64,000 bases of DNA from NCBI GenBank assembly GCA_947095585.1, contig OX352761.1, forward strand, positions 24,395,777 to 24,459,776, written 5' to 3'. Under the pieces are notes generated by a model. That model saw only the letters and a list, made by a program, of their open reading frames with translations, ran no database searches and was not told the DNA's origin. A program made the translations under genes and the position numbers. Below, in pieces: positions 34,780 to 47,465 of this stretch. Numbering within the stretch: the first letter of the stretch is position 1; each line of letters starts with the position of its first letter. This stretch comes from Nephrocerus scutellatus. Lineage: Eukaryota; Arthropoda; Insecta; Diptera; Pipunculidae.

Positions 34780-35841
34780 ACGGGTGTTTTTTTAAGAGGT
34801 TGCCGTTTTTTTTTTTGAATAAAACACATATAAAATTATGAAATGACCAAATTTTTTTTTTATTTGGTAGATAATTTTTTGGCATTTAACATTTAAACAC
34901 AATTTCTGGCATATGGCTACCACGACTATTTTTCACAAATGTCATTCTGGAGGTCCAATTTTCCAGCACTTTTTCAAGCATTTGAGGGCGTATGTCAGCA
35001 ATGACACGTTGAATATTGGTTTCCAAAGCGTCAATCGATTGAGGTTTATCCACATAAACCAATGACTTCACGTATCCCCACAAAAAGTAATCGAGTGGCG
35101 TCAAATCGCACGAACGCGGAGGCCAATTCACCGGACCATTTCTCGAAATAATGTTGTCGTTGAAAGTTTCTTTCAATAAGTCGATTGTTTCACGTGCTGT
35201 ATGGCAAGTGGCACCATCTTGTTGAAACCACATTTCATCCATATCCATATCTTCAAGATTTGACAACAAAAACTCATTTAACATGGTTCTGTATCGATTT
35301 CCATTCACGGTAACGCGTCGTCCTTCCTCATTTTTAAAGAAATATGGACCGATGATCCCACCAGCCCATAGACCGCACCAAACAGTACATTTATCAGGAT
35401 GCATTGGTAATTCTTGAACGGCGTGTGGATTATCTTTGCTCCAAATGCGACAATTTTGTTTGTTGACGTATCCATTTAACAAAAAATGCGCCTCATCACT
35501 GAAGAGAATTTTACGGTAAAAAAATGGATCTTCGTTCAATTGATTTAACGACCAATCACTGAATTCACGGCGCAAACGATGGTCGTGTGGCTTTAATTCT
35601 TGCACCAATTGAACGATTATGTGCACCATAAAATTCACGAAGTGCTCTATAAACATTTTTAATTGAACACTGATTTTGAAAATAAATTTCCACGATTTGA
35701 AAACGTTGTTCTGGAGTTAACCTATTCATAATGATTTGCCAAACAATACTGAGTAGAAATGCCACTTTGAGCTGTCAAAACAACTGTCATAAAATAAAAC
35801 GACATCTATCGGAAAAACAAACCTCCTAAAAAAACACCCTT
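34780..35841 (-). mobile_element. Tc1/mariner DD41D (rosa-like) element, internally deleted
   Basis: Terminal inverted repeats ACGGGTGTTTTTTTAAGAGG (34780) and, inverted, AAGGGTGTTTTTTTAGGAGG (35841), are flanked by TA on both sides. Inside, minus-strand frames give a transposase: RLTPEQRFQIVEIYFQNQ (helix-turn-helix start), then, after a deletion of roughly 100 codons, LVQELKPHDHR, the first Asp in ILFSDEAHF, the second in MWFQQDGATCHTA, and a CDLTPLDYFLWG block. Counting from the second Asp to the Asp of LDYF leaves 41 residues, the DD41D spacing of the rosa group first described in Ceratitis rosa. The catalytic half is open through 34886, but the missing DNA-binding region makes it non-autonomous. 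It lies about 140 bp upstream of the Tm1 acceptor at 34638. Confidence 0.85.
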
Positions 35842-35969
35842 TAGATGCCCATTACGCAATTCATTTATACATACTATTATGATAGTGTAAACATTTTTCA
35901 TAATATTGTCAAAGGGTACAGTTTATTAAAAAAAGAGTATACATCACAATGTGCAACGTTGATGGCCGT

Positions 35970-36550
35970 GTTTTTAAAAACTTTTATTTAACTTGACTTG
36001 ACACTTTTTGTCTGTATTTTCTATTTTTAGGTCCTTTTTAACCACCTTCCACACGACCTAGAGAGCTGAAATTTTGTAAGTATCTAAGTCCAAAATAGCA
36101 TTTTTTATATTCCGCGTATGACGCGTGTCGCTTGTCGCGTGTGATGGGTTGATTTTTTTTTTTGACTTCTTTGAGGTCCATTTTAACAACTAGAGAGCTG
36201 AAAATAACCAATGGCCCGTGTCGCGTTTCGCATGTGGCGCGTTTGATGGCTTTAAATCGCGCCATTTTCTCGTTTTTTGTGGTATTTTTTAACCACCTTT
36301 CGCAAGACCTAGACGGCTGAAATTTTGTGATCGGCTCAATGTTAGGGGCCAATTTTGATATCCTGTGTGATGCGTTTACCGTTTGGCGCGTGTGATGCGT
36401 GGAAAAAAGAAAATACTTTGAAATAAACCCGACCTCAAAAACAGATATTTTGGCGTTCATTACCAAATAACTGTGACTGTGTGGCGTATTTCGATGTATA
36501 CATAAAAGTTTGTACCTGAAAAACGAAGTTTTTTTACATTTACTTGTTTT
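35970..36550 (+). repeat. Family K element (copy 2)
   Basis: Same ends as the copy at 5585: AAAAACTTTTATTTAACTTG at the left and CTGAAAAACGAAGTTTTTTT at the right, with fewer internal units (GCGTGTGATGGGTT and GAGCTGAAATTTTG blocks). The shared CCTCAAAAACAGATATTTTG segment is highly conserved. No ORF of note. Confidence 0.65.
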
Positions 36551-37029
36551 ATGTCGGAGTCGATATTTCGGATTATTTTTTGTATTCTCCGAAAAGGCTC
36601 AACTATAATGGTCTTCAGTGGGATTCATTTAGCTAAACTACTCATTCCATGCGTATCGTATGCTGCGACCATAACGTTATTTTGGTTAAAACCCTGCTTA
36701 TTCTATCATAACTTTAATTAAATGGTAAATAAAAGTGAGGCAGGACTGCCATTTTATAGTTATAATGAGTCCAGCTTTAATGTTCACAACGTCAGATTGA
36801 TTCTTTTCTGATAAAGGAATCATATACAATGAAGATTAGCCATTTTAACAAAAAGCTAGTACAGTAGGATTTTACTATCTTATGAGGAAATATTATGACG
36901 GTGAAGCTTAGGAAATCTTCAAAGATGTGCCTCTCTTTGAATTATAGGTGACATGCAGTCTACCTCTCCCATGACTGCCATAATAGCATTCGTTGTACAT
37001 TCACCATAACAAATTTTCATTAAGAAGGC
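36551..37029. other. Unassigned intergenic DNA
   Basis: No gene seen. The last 100 bp may belong to the SINE S2 copy that follows. Confidence 0.4.
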
Positions 37030-37345
37030 AACTTCAATAGAGAAGGAAAGAAAGTGTTTTGGTGGGTGAAGTTGTGGTTAAGTTAACACCCGAGCACTTA
37101 CAAACTAGAATATTGTGCTCATAAACCCAAAGCCCTGCATCATGATTAATACATACATCAACTCAACCGTACATGTGAATACAGCAGTATACGGCATATC
37201 ACATGTACATCATCGTATCATCTATACTTGTAGATGATCAGTGCGGTGAGAAAAATTCGTGCGTTGTTTTAGACGCGCCGGGAATCAAACTCGGTATCCC
37301 TCGACTGGAAGCCAATGGTTCTAACCACTTCACCACTGACACTGA
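37030..37345 (-). mobile_element. tRNA-derived SINE, family S2 (copy 1)
   Basis: On the minus strand, an A box-like TGGTGAAGTGG (37325-37335) and a B box-like AGTTTGATTCC (37281-37291) lie in a tRNA-like head. A body then shares CAAACTAGAATATTGTGCTC (in plus orientation) with the copy at 55985. The tRNA head differs from family S1. Confidence 0.65.
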
Positions 37346-38605
37346 CCTATGGATCAAAGGGAACTAAACTACAGATGACATAGTTAAAAGGAAGCATCCG
37401 ATATTGAAACAAGTGCCATGCCAAGTAATAATTCTTGGGTAAAATAAATCCGTCTATCCTACTGAAAGACAACTAACTATACAAGAGTTTATTTATTTGT
37501 AGCTTAAAAAAATAATGCATAAAAGGTGCGCTAGTGCGCTTTATGACAGGTAATTGGATACTGAAATATGCCAATTAAATAAGCTACCAGAAACAGAAAT
37601 TATCTTTGCTTTGAAAAGGCACTCACTCTTTGTAAGTGTCCAGCTTTCGTATGGATAGGACGATATGTTTCTTCCACTGTATGATTCTCATTCTAATTGG
37701 TTTTGAAAACTTTTAAAACAGTAGTATCATAATAATAAACTTCATAAATACATTTTTTTTTTTATAAAAATTGAACCCATATGTCAGGTAATATCGAAAA
37801 AATGCCAATTGCAAAATTATATTTTTTTAAATAATAATTATAATTGACAAATCGACACCAAAAGTGCAACTTGATAGATACATGTAACTAAAATGTTACC
37901 AATAATATTACTCTTTAAAAGTTATATATTACCGCAACCGATACCGTTATAAATAAATAACCGCAAATTTAAAAAAATATTTTGTGCCTAACAAGCTGCT
38001 GAGAAGCTAAAGTGTCGAATCCTTTAAAGCAAATTAATCATAAAGCAATAAATGATAAATGATTGAATACTTTTTTAATATTTTTTACAAAATGTAATGT
38101 TACGAATACGCCCTGGTTATTTTATTGTTGAAAATCAATGACAGATATAGAACATTCCTTTAAACAACAAATAAAAAGCTAAAAGAGTATGTAGAGGCCA
38201 ATTATATAAAATATAAAATAGACAAAAATTAATAAAAATATTATTATATAAATAAAAATATATAACTTAGATTTATAACGAAGATAAAATTTAAAAGATT
38301 TCAAATGTGTTTTACTTTTCCATAGTATTATTCACTGTGCAAATTCTTAATGGGTGCTAACTTAAAATTATAAATAGCTTTCCACGTAAACACAAATCAA
38401 ATGACTTTGTTTCTATCTATCTAACCATCTATGTCAAATTTGTTGTTTAGAAGTTAAAAATAACTTGGAAAAAATATCCAGCAAATATTTCGATGTGTCG
38501 ACTCAATCAAGTTTTTAGCTTTTGAAATCTAAGATGAAAAGTTGAAAAGTTTTCGTTTAGGTAAAAGTACAACAAATACATCAACATAAAGCAGAATAAT
38601 AAAAA
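37346..38605. other. AT-rich intergenic DNA
   Basis: No coding exon, RNA gene or repeat partner recognised. Confidence 0.45.
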
Positions 38606-38765
38606 CAACCCATAAACATTTTTCATGTAAATTCTCTATTCGGAGATACTCATGTGTGCAAAGTTTGAATCGAGTTAATTTTGAAAAAAATTATATTGGG
38701 GCCCGATCACTTCCTTGAATGCAATCGGGTTTAAGGAAGTGGGTTAAAAATTGATCACAAGATTC
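38606..38765 (-). mobile_element. Family H element, truncated (copy 8)
   Basis: Contains the family 3' end (AACAACCCATAAACATTTTT in plus orientation), TAAATTCTCTATTCGG and the AAGGAAGTGGGTTAAAAATT block, but lacks the 5' microsatellite end. Confidence 0.65.
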
Positions 38766-39442
38766 CACCAGGGTGGTAAAAAATTGGAATTCTACTATGC
38801 AGGTATTGTAAAAAGAAAAGGAAAATATTATTTTCTTTGTTGTAGCAGATTTTCCTCTTTTATGAGGTCACTCAGAAGCCTGTCCAACTGCTTGTTCATG
38901 TGTGAATTGTTTGATGTACATGGAGGTGTACATTTATATATGAATACATCGCCTTTATGGATACCAGTAATAGAGAATGATCGTTTTCGTGCCGTGTGTT
39001 CTATAGTATATCACTTTGTTTTTTCGTTCTTCGAGCATCAAAAATATACCTCACACCCACCTACACACAATTCTAAATTTATCGATAGCTCCCCATTGGC
39101 TGGTACGCGATCGAGTTCGTTCGAGTATCGTTCTCGAGAAAGCATCGAGTAATGAAAATGCTCGTTCAACCAACGGTCAACAATGATTGTAGTTTTAGAA
39201 TTCTGTTTCAAATAAATAACTACATGAGTTGATTCAGCCAAATTTACTCGTAAAATATTTGTATTCTTACAAATTGCGTAGGATGGTGTTCAAATATGTA
39301 TAATTCTAATATATTTGCGTAGAGCATTATGCAGTTAGTGGAATTCGTACGCATGAAAAAGAGGGAACTTTCCCTATACGGGTAATTTTTTTTATTAGAA
39401 AATTGTGACTATTCTTTTATTTTCTTTTATTTTATTTGTGAA
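38766..39442. other. Unassigned intergenic DNA
   Basis: A 133-codon frame (38751-39152) starts inside the family H relic and shows no domain, so it is not called as a gene. Confidence 0.4.
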
Positions 39443-39935
39443 ATCTCTTTATTAACTTCGTGTGCCCGTGTGTTTGTCTGTTTGTGGCTGGCTGTTTGGC
39501 CAAATTGGTTGATTTTTTTAACCTACTTCCTAAAGCCCGATTTTATTCAAACTTTGCACACTTGGCTCTCTATGATGACAACAATTTCTGTTAAAATTTA
39601 GAACTGACCGGGTCCCATGGCCAAGGGGCTCCCATATAATTTTTTTAAAAATCAACCCAATTTTTTTCAAATTTTGTACACAACTCCGATAACAACACTT
39701 TTCGTAAAAATTTGGAATGGCCGAGAGGCTGCCATATCATTTTTGTTTAAATTAACCCGATTTTATCCAAATTTTGTACACTTATGTGTACACTTTTCGT
39801 AAAAAATTGGTTGTAGTCGGGTCCCAGGGCAGAAAGGCTCCCATATCATTTTTTTTAAAACTAACCTGATTTATTCAAACTTTACAAAAAAGAATCTATA
39901 TGAAAATTTAAAATTTTACGGGTTGTTTTTTATAT
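39443..39935 (+). mobile_element. Family H element (copy 9)
   Basis: ATCTCTTTATTAACTTCGTG start, short GTTTGTCTGTTTGTGGCTGG microsatellite, TAACCTACTTCCTAAAGCCC block, three GGCTCCCATAT-type repeats and the terminal ACGGGTTGTTTTTTAT. Both ends are present. Confidence 0.7.
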
Positions 39936-42111
39936 TTCCTATTTTTAATTTCCTTATTTGCATTATGTATTTTGGTGCAATTGAATTTGTTATTTCAAAA
40001 CTTATCAACAGAGAGGAGAGTACGTACGCAAGTATATCATACTCGTATACTATGTAGGTACTAATAAGCAACAACAGTATAATATGTCAATTTTGTGTTG
40101 TTGTTGCTGTTACTCATCGCCAACATTATTGTTGCAGGTGTGATTTATTGTAACACGCGAATTATTTGTGAAAATATGTAAAAGTATGTGTGGAAAATTG
40201 TGCATAAGTGTCTGTGTGCAGTGTGTATAATTAGCGTTTTTAGTGATTTGGTTACAGAATTCCTTATAAGTGTGTGGAAGAGGCGAAGAGACATGTTATT
40301 CTCTTCGATAACTCGAATTGCATAATTCGACCAAACCGATTTTTTTTAATTTCGACCAATTTCAAGGAAAACTGATAAGTTTTATGCAGTCTATATGCAA
40401 ATGTTAATTATTTCCTTAGCTTTTTGAGCTGATTGATGGATCAGTTGCTATAATATATGAATCATCATCATCATCATCATCGTCATCATCATCTATAAAT
40501 GTTGCAAATTTATGCAATATTCCAAGGATAGTTGACAAGAAAGTGTTAATCCACAGGAAGAATTCGATATAGATGAGTTCATTTTGCACACACACTTTAC
40601 GCACACACACTTTGACACTTTTTTCGCTAATCTCCAAACACTGACATTTTTTTAAAATCTGATAAAAGGAAGTTTTTTGTTGCTTTTTAACCAACTATTC
40701 ACATATCCAGTTTAAAGACTAGTTTAAGCACACTAGCTATTGTTTAAGTTAGTAAATTTTTCACCAGTGAAAAATGTCTGCCAACATTCTTTTTTATAAA
40801 AATAAAGTATCCTTTTCGTGACCACTAACCTTAGCGTTCCAAACACACTATACGCTAGCAAAAACCCGAGAACACTGATGGCCAACAAATTTTTATCCCA
40901 CAAAGCCCCACTTTTGAAAAAATTCTGGCGTAATTTCTAAAATATATGATCCGGTGTGTACGTAGGTGCAAGTACGAAATTTCCCTGCTTTTTCCTGTGG
41001 CGGGTAGAGCTTTTCCTAAGCATATAGTGGCATAATATAGCATCATCATAGCCTTGATCGGAACGGTAGAAAATTTTCAGAAGAAAAAAAAGCTCAGAAC
41101 TTTCCCAGCAGCATCGAGTTGTTGTTTGTTTATGTGTGTGTAAGAAAAAGAAATTTGGTGTATTGGTAAAAAAACCTAGATAAGTTGTCTGGATGTGTTC
41201 GTGAACGCGTGGCACATCTCAAGAAGATCAGCATCACACAACGATCACTTCATGTTGCTGGTATGTGATGCTTTAACAATTACACACTCAAAATATTTTT
41301 TTAAAAATAGAAATTCTTCTCTGGCTACCTCACCTCACATACACTGATTTCACTGCACAAACATAATGAAAAAAACGGAAAAAAAAACATCGAGACATGT
41401 CGCACACGATCGAGACAACACTCGTTGTTTTTTCCAATTTCCTCACCATCGAGGGTCATATAAATAAACCCGGTAAAAAAATTAAAATTAAAAGGAATAT
41501 GAGTTTCCATATCGTTGTTTTTGTAGGACGTAATGTTATACAATCGAGATGTGGATCACGTATATTCACATTTCTTCTATTCCCCATTTGTTTCTTAATC
41601 GAATTTCAAAGTCGCCTCTGGATATTGTTAAACTTTTTGATGCAATAAGTGAAAAATAGAAAAAACTGCTTTTTCTCAAATGGTATAATTTCTCCAAAGC
41701 ATTTGGGCTTCTTCTAAGAATTTCTAAAAATACAATGCACATACATACATATATTTAAGACGATTGCACTACAAAAATTATCCAATTTTCCACTAGAATA
41801 GTCCATTAAATTTATTTAATGTACCATCAGTTTTATGTAACTTGATATTCCGCACAAAAACAGAGATTCTTTAGGTATTTGTAATAATTCTTGTGGGTGG
41901 GTGTTGCGTGCATCATAGTGAATAAACAAAATTTCGGAATCTGGCAAAAGTTCTCAAGGTCTACAACTTTGGAGCAAATACCCTCGTATAATATTTAAAA
42001 GAGAATAATATAAGAAAAATAATGGAAGATGGATAAATTGGGTATTGAGGATGATTGCAACATTTCATTATGATGTGGTTCAAGGATTTTGTCCATATAT
42101 TTTTTATAAGT
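39936..42111. other. Tm2-Tm1 intergenic DNA, no gene seen
   Basis: A short CAT/GAT microsatellite lies at 40460-40495. Several frames of 60-90 codons on both strands have no domain or codon bias. It may contain upstream non-coding exons or enhancers of Tm1, but none can be picked by eye. Confidence 0.4.
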
Positions 42112-42180
42112 GAGCGCCGTCGCTCAGTGGCTAGTGTCTTGGACTACTGAGCGGGAGGTTCGAATTAAATCAAGAATTTA
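42112..42180 (+). mobile_element. tRNA-derived SINE, family S1, head only (copy 3)
   Basis: GTGAGCGCCGTCGCTCAGTG followed by AGGTTCGAATT. A and B boxes are both mutated by a base or two, and the body is missing. Confidence 0.6.
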
Positions 42181-42192
42181 GATTGCAATACC

Positions 42193-42365
42193 TCATCATT
42201 ATCATCATAATTGGTTCTACAACCGAGGTCCAGGGTACTGGCCTCACACAAAAAATCTCTCCATAGATCCCTATTTCGAGGCGATTTGTTCCAGTTTGGC
42301 ATCCCTACACTCTAAGCGTCCTGATCTGCGCCATCCTTCCATCGTAGGATAGGTCGGCTTTGCTG
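42193..42365 (-). repeat. RTE/CFDP2-like LINE 3' end
   Basis: Minus strand: AAGGATGGCGCAGATCAGGA, then GGGATCTATGGAGAGATTTT, ending GGTTGTAGAACCAATTATGA with an (ATG)-type tail. It matches the 3' end at 54900-55035. Confidence 0.7.
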
Positions 42366-42527
42366 TTGTGTCCCATAAATTCTACCGCAAATGACAAACT
42401 GAAATAATTTCTAATCTACTCAAAAACATTTGCGCCAAATAAAAGTACACATGTAAACAGAGACTTATTAAGTCAACGTTCGTTTAAATGCATTATCTTT
42501 ATTTTATTCAAGAAATGAAAATGAGTG

Positions 42528-42540
42528 AATCAAGGTACTA
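42528..42540. repeat. Target-site duplication, left copy
   Basis: AATCAAGGTACTA, identical to 53287-53299 on the far side of the two LINE copies. Confidence 0.85.
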
Positions 42541-43176
42541 TGTATGTATGTATGTGCTTTATTGAGATTTTGTTTTTTATACATTTTTTTAAATTCTATG
42601 TTTACATAGTCACTTAGTATTACTTATGAATATTTTGCCGACTTAGAATTGGTCAGGCTACACAACTTATATATTAATTTAGTTTTATTTTAGAGTACAT
42701 TGATGTTTTTAAGACTAAGTCTTTTCGTTTTATTTAAATTACGTCCACTCAAAAAGACGATGTCTAATATATAACTTAACCTAGAAATAATAAAATAAAT
42801 AATAAATAGAAATAAATAATAAAGATGGTGAAAAAATTAAAACAACAGATAGGAACACCTATAGGTGTCTCTATCCAAATTACTGATGCCAGTAAACGAT
42901 TATGATGGTAGAGAACCCAAATGAACTATAGCACTATATTCGAATTATATACATTGCTTTTTTGTTAAAAATCATCACATTACAAGGTTCTGTGTGAATT
43001 TTTACATAAGACTATTTAGTATAGGAACTTATATTGATAATTTATTAATATTTAGGAACAAGGTTACTTGTACTTGTATGCAATAACATTTCTTTAAAAT
43101 TTTTATTTGTACATTTGTACATATGTTATTTTGTCAGTCTCAATTTGTTTTTTTTATTATTTAGAAAATGAATTGC

Positions 43177-46052
43177 TTAGCCTCTGTAGGTGTTAGGTAG
43201 TTGTTTTTTGTAAAAAGTGGAAGTAAACAAGCGGTCACTATCGGGGTTTTGAAAAAAGACATTGGAGCCCACATTGGAGATACTGATTGGCGACATGTAG
43301 TACCTATCATTGATGGACCAGTTAATATTATTAGTATATATGTTACGGAGGATAGGGTTGTCATGATCTTGTAGTGCAGATATTCTTCTGTTGGCAAGGA
43401 AAATGAGATAGTCAAACAAAGGGGATATACCAGAGTCTTCATAGATTAACTTATTGCTGTACCATTTTCCGGATGCTCTACGTCTTTTATTTATGCACTT
43501 CCTAATAATATACCGTTCAAATCTAAGAAGTTCAAGTGCGACATTAGGAGTGATTTGGAACCAGATAAGGAGCTTAGTTCTACTTTCAACATGTTTAGAA
43601 TTAAGTAAAATTTTAAGCTTCGCAGCAGCGGCTCTGCTGTTGTTCAAGGCTTTCCTTGTATGCGGATTCATTTTAAGTCTTTCATGTAAATTGATACCTA
43701 GATATTTAATTGATTTTTTTAAAGGGATTTGGTTGCCCAAGATGGAAATATTCAGAAAACGACTCTCTCGTACTGCAAGGTGATGACCTTTGCCAGAGGC
43801 ATTGCGGAAGCAGATTATCTCGCATTTATTCAAATTCAAGGAAATTCCCCATTTTTCATAATAAGGAATTACAACGTTTAGATGCGATATTATTGAATTT
43901 AGGGCTTCATGCGGTCTCTCATTGGGACTTAAAATAATGGTGTCATCAGCATATAGTATGGCTTCAGAACTAAGATGATGAATTGGGAAGTCATACAGAT
44001 AGAGGTTAAAGAGGAAGGGGCCAAGGATTGAGCCTTGGGGGACCCCTGCATTAATAGTGATGGGGGAGGAAGTTTCGTTTTCAAAGAGAACTGAAAGACT
44101 GCGGTTAGAGAGGAAGTTTTGAATTAATTTAATAAGGAATGACGGTAGATTTAGCTCGTTAAGTTTAAAGATTAGGCCCATATGTCAGACCGAGTCAAAT
44201 GCTTTGGTTAAATCCAAGGCACAAGCAACAGTACAATTTTTATTTCTTAGGTTGTTTAAGATTTTGTCCTGAAAGTAAAGAAGAGCATGCTCTGTAGAGT
44301 GGCCACGTTTGAAACCAAATTGTTGATCTTGTATAGGGTTAGTTTGTTCAAAAAAATTAAGCATTTTGGAAAGAATTATTTTTTCAAGAATTTTACCTAA
44401 GTTGGATAGAAGAGCGATAGGTCGATTGTCTATTGTGTGTAGGGTGTTGTTTTTTTTAATTGGTATAAGTTTAGCTTTTTTCCATTTCATAGGGAAGTAG
44501 CAATTATTAAGGCAATTATTGAGTATTGGAGTTAGAAATTTGGCTATTACAACTTTTGCTTTGCGCAAGATGAAGTTAGGGATTTTGTCTGGACCAGCAG
44601 ATTTTTTATTGTTAAGTGAGGATATAATTGACTCTACAATATTGGAGGAGGTAAAACTTTTATCATTGGTTTCATCAGATCTATTCGAGGATGAGAAATT
44701 AGGGATTTGAAGATTTTCATTCCATACAGAGAAAGAGCTATAAAAAGTTGTAACTTCTAGAGAGGATTTGGGATAGGTGAGTGGAATTTTTAGAGAGTAC
44801 AAATCAGAGTAAAAGGATCCAAACGCTTCAGCTTGTTCAGAAAAGGAGATGAAGTTTCTGTCACCATATATGATAAGACCTCATTTATTGAGTTCGAGTT
44901 CCTTTTTCGTCCCGTGATTTGATCGATCACTTTGAAGACATTTGAGGAAGGTTTTAGGCTGCTTAATTTCTTTCTGAATTCTTCGTTTAGTTCTAACCGG
45001 ATCTTATCTTTAATGATTTTACTAAGGCAGTTAATGCGAGCGGATAACTAAGGCTGGTTAATGCGATCACCAAAGTAGTGGAAAATTCTTTTTAGTTTTC
45101 GTTTCCATATTTTTCGAGTTTTTAATAAATTTAAAGTTGTTTCTGTTATGTTAAACCAGTTTTTCCGCAAGGAAGATTTTTTGCTGTGAATATCCATACA
45201 AGTGGTTATTGCTACAGTAATTGCCTCGATAAAGCTATCTATTTCTGAGTTTGACAAATTTCTGGTCGTAGGAATTTCTATGTTTGAAAGATTATTGCAA
45301 AGTGAACGATTGAAAGCAGACCAATTGGTGTTTTTAAAGTTAGCAGAAAAATGAGGAAAGACTGGAAGTGTAAAATTTTGTGTTAATTGGATATTCATGA
45401 AGACAGAAAAGTGATCCGAAATTAAATCTAAAGTTAAACATGCAATGTTGTTGTCGCATCTGAGGTTGGAGGAAATAATAAAAAAATCGATATGAGAGCC
45501 TGAGCTAGGGCGAGTTGGGCCTTGAGCCGCTACAATATCCAGGTCAAGAAAATGATTGTCTTGGAACCAAGAGGTTAATATAGAGCCATTTTGATTTGTA
45601 ACTGAGTCACCCCAAAGGGGATGTCTAGAGTTAAAATCTCCACCAATTATGATGTAGTCAAAAGACTGTAAAGAAACAAGTAGGTTGTCAAGTGTAGAAG
45701 GAAACAAGAGACCAGCATTGCAGGGAACGTATATTGAGACGAGTGCTAACGAACTAGCAGTATGTTGTGAGTTTAATGGAATTGATGCTATAGTTGCTGA
45801 TATTAGATTATTGGAAAAATGTTTTTGTTCAAACCGAACGGAATTCTGCAGGAGAATTCCTGTTCCTCGGCCCTCATTATTTCTAATAAAGTCATATTTG
45901 TTATTAAAACAGCATTTCCTAAGGTTTTTTGAAAGGCAAGTTTCTTGCAATAAGATTGCAGTTGGGGAAGTATCTTTTAGTAAAAGGTCAATTTCTATTT
46001 TTGTTTCTTTGGAGAGCGAGTTGACGTTAGAGCTGATAACGTTGATATTCAT
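43177..46052 (-). pseudogene. ORF2 (endonuclease-reverse transcriptase) of LINE copy A, broken
   Basis: Same protein as the intact ORF2 of copy B, with lesions. A small deletion at about 45049 creates a TAG stop after the endonuclease half. A 2-bp insertion in CACCATATATGATAAG near 44865 shifts the frame. TGG to TGA at about 44180 stops translation just after the DLTKAFDSV motif. A 45-bp in-frame deletion sits near 43576. The YADD motif (ILYADDTIIL) is preserved. The start would be the ATG that overlaps the ORF1 stop, as in copy B. Confidence 0.9.
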
Positions 46053-47465
46053 GGTGAAGAGGGGGAAAGAGATGCAATAAAGCACAGGTATGCACCTGGT
46101 TTTTGAGATTCATCCATTTTTTTATAATTAGGCCAGAAGCCTCTGATTTTGGATATTAGGCTGGTTATCGGCAAGCCAAATAGTCTATTAGATTCATTTA
46201 TAAAATCTGATATGTCATTTTTTGGAAGTTCATGAGGGAAAGAGGAACTTTCTTGAATGTTAGGATTTTTTTTGTGGCCTCTCACTATGTCCGCAAAAGA
46301 CATGACATTTTCTTGGTAACTGTTAGCCAAGTTTATAATTGGACCCTGTAAAATGGGTTTGTTATTTTTAGCTTCAGCTAAAGCTTTCTTTTTTTTTTTG
46401 AGAAAGGCAACTCTGTTTGGACAGCCTCTGAAGCTCGCAGGGTGACCCTCCGATTGGCAATTGACACAAGATGCGACTGAAGTTTCTGTTTTTTTGGTTA
46501 ATTTCACAAGCTCCAATGTCGTGATCTTTAAGGCATTTTACACACCTTATAGCAAAACAACAATAAGAAGCCATGTGGCCAAATCTTTGGCATCGGTAGC
46601 ACTGTTTTGTATCAGAGTTTTTAATGGAATCCCAAGTGATTCTATGTCTTAGAAGAGATTTAAATTGTTTAAGTTTCATGAAACTTTCCCTATCTTCCGT
46701 AGTACAAAGAAATAGGTCAAGTGGAATGTCATTTAATTTAGACCATTTGGTCTGAAAATTTTTAACAGTGACCTTCAACGAGGGGTCCAACTTTAAGATT
46801 TCATTTTGAATTTCGGCAGGCGAAAAATCGCTAGAAATGCCCTTAAGAATAGTATTATATTTTTTTAATTGTTTAGGGGTGAAGGAGTAGGCAGCAATGC
46901 CAAGTTCCTTAAATTTTCTTACAAAGAGGCTGTGCAATTCAACTTCCTTTACAAATATTTTTAACTTCCCAAAGCCATTAGCAATAAATTTTACATTCTT
47001 TAAATTTTTGTTAGTCTTACTTATAAAATCCATAATGGTTTTAGCAGAGACTCCTGTTGTGAAGATGGGAGGACACCAAGGCTCAGAATTGAAGGCTGGT
47101 TTTTCGTTGTCATTAATGAGACTGCCGTTGTTGTTATTTCTTAAAATGTTGCGAGAGCTTCCAGGGTTGCCACTTGAATTGCGGTTGGAGATGATTTCAT
47201 CATTATTCTCAGCCAAAGGATGAAAACGGTTTTGAGTGTTGACGCCTTCCCTGGCCACCCTTTTTGACACCATGATCGGTGCGTACTGACGTCTTTTTCG
47301 GGCCGTCACCGCCAAAAACTTGTTTGCGTCATTAGAAAGTTGGTTGTAAAGAACCCCTTCAGTGCCAGGCTGGAAGTTAATTTGTCCAGCAACTTTTGAG
47401 TTATTAAGGGCGTGTCCAATTATGACATAGTTACTAAGAGGCAGACTCTGACTGCATTTATTTCT
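46049..47465 (-). pseudogene. ORF1 (gag-like) of LINE copy A, broken
   Basis: Lacks the first 90 or so codons because of the deletion at 47465/47466. An extra T in a homopolymer near 46492 shifts the frame between the second and third zinc knuckles. A deletion of about 12 codons near 47205 removes a Ser-rich stretch present in copy B. The remainder matches copy B, including the CYRCQRFGHMASYC knuckle. Confidence 0.88.

Noticed and set aside
40416..40694. Frame with an Asp run (92 codons)
   Set aside because: The Asp run is translation of a CAT/GAT microsatellite; the rest has no domain.
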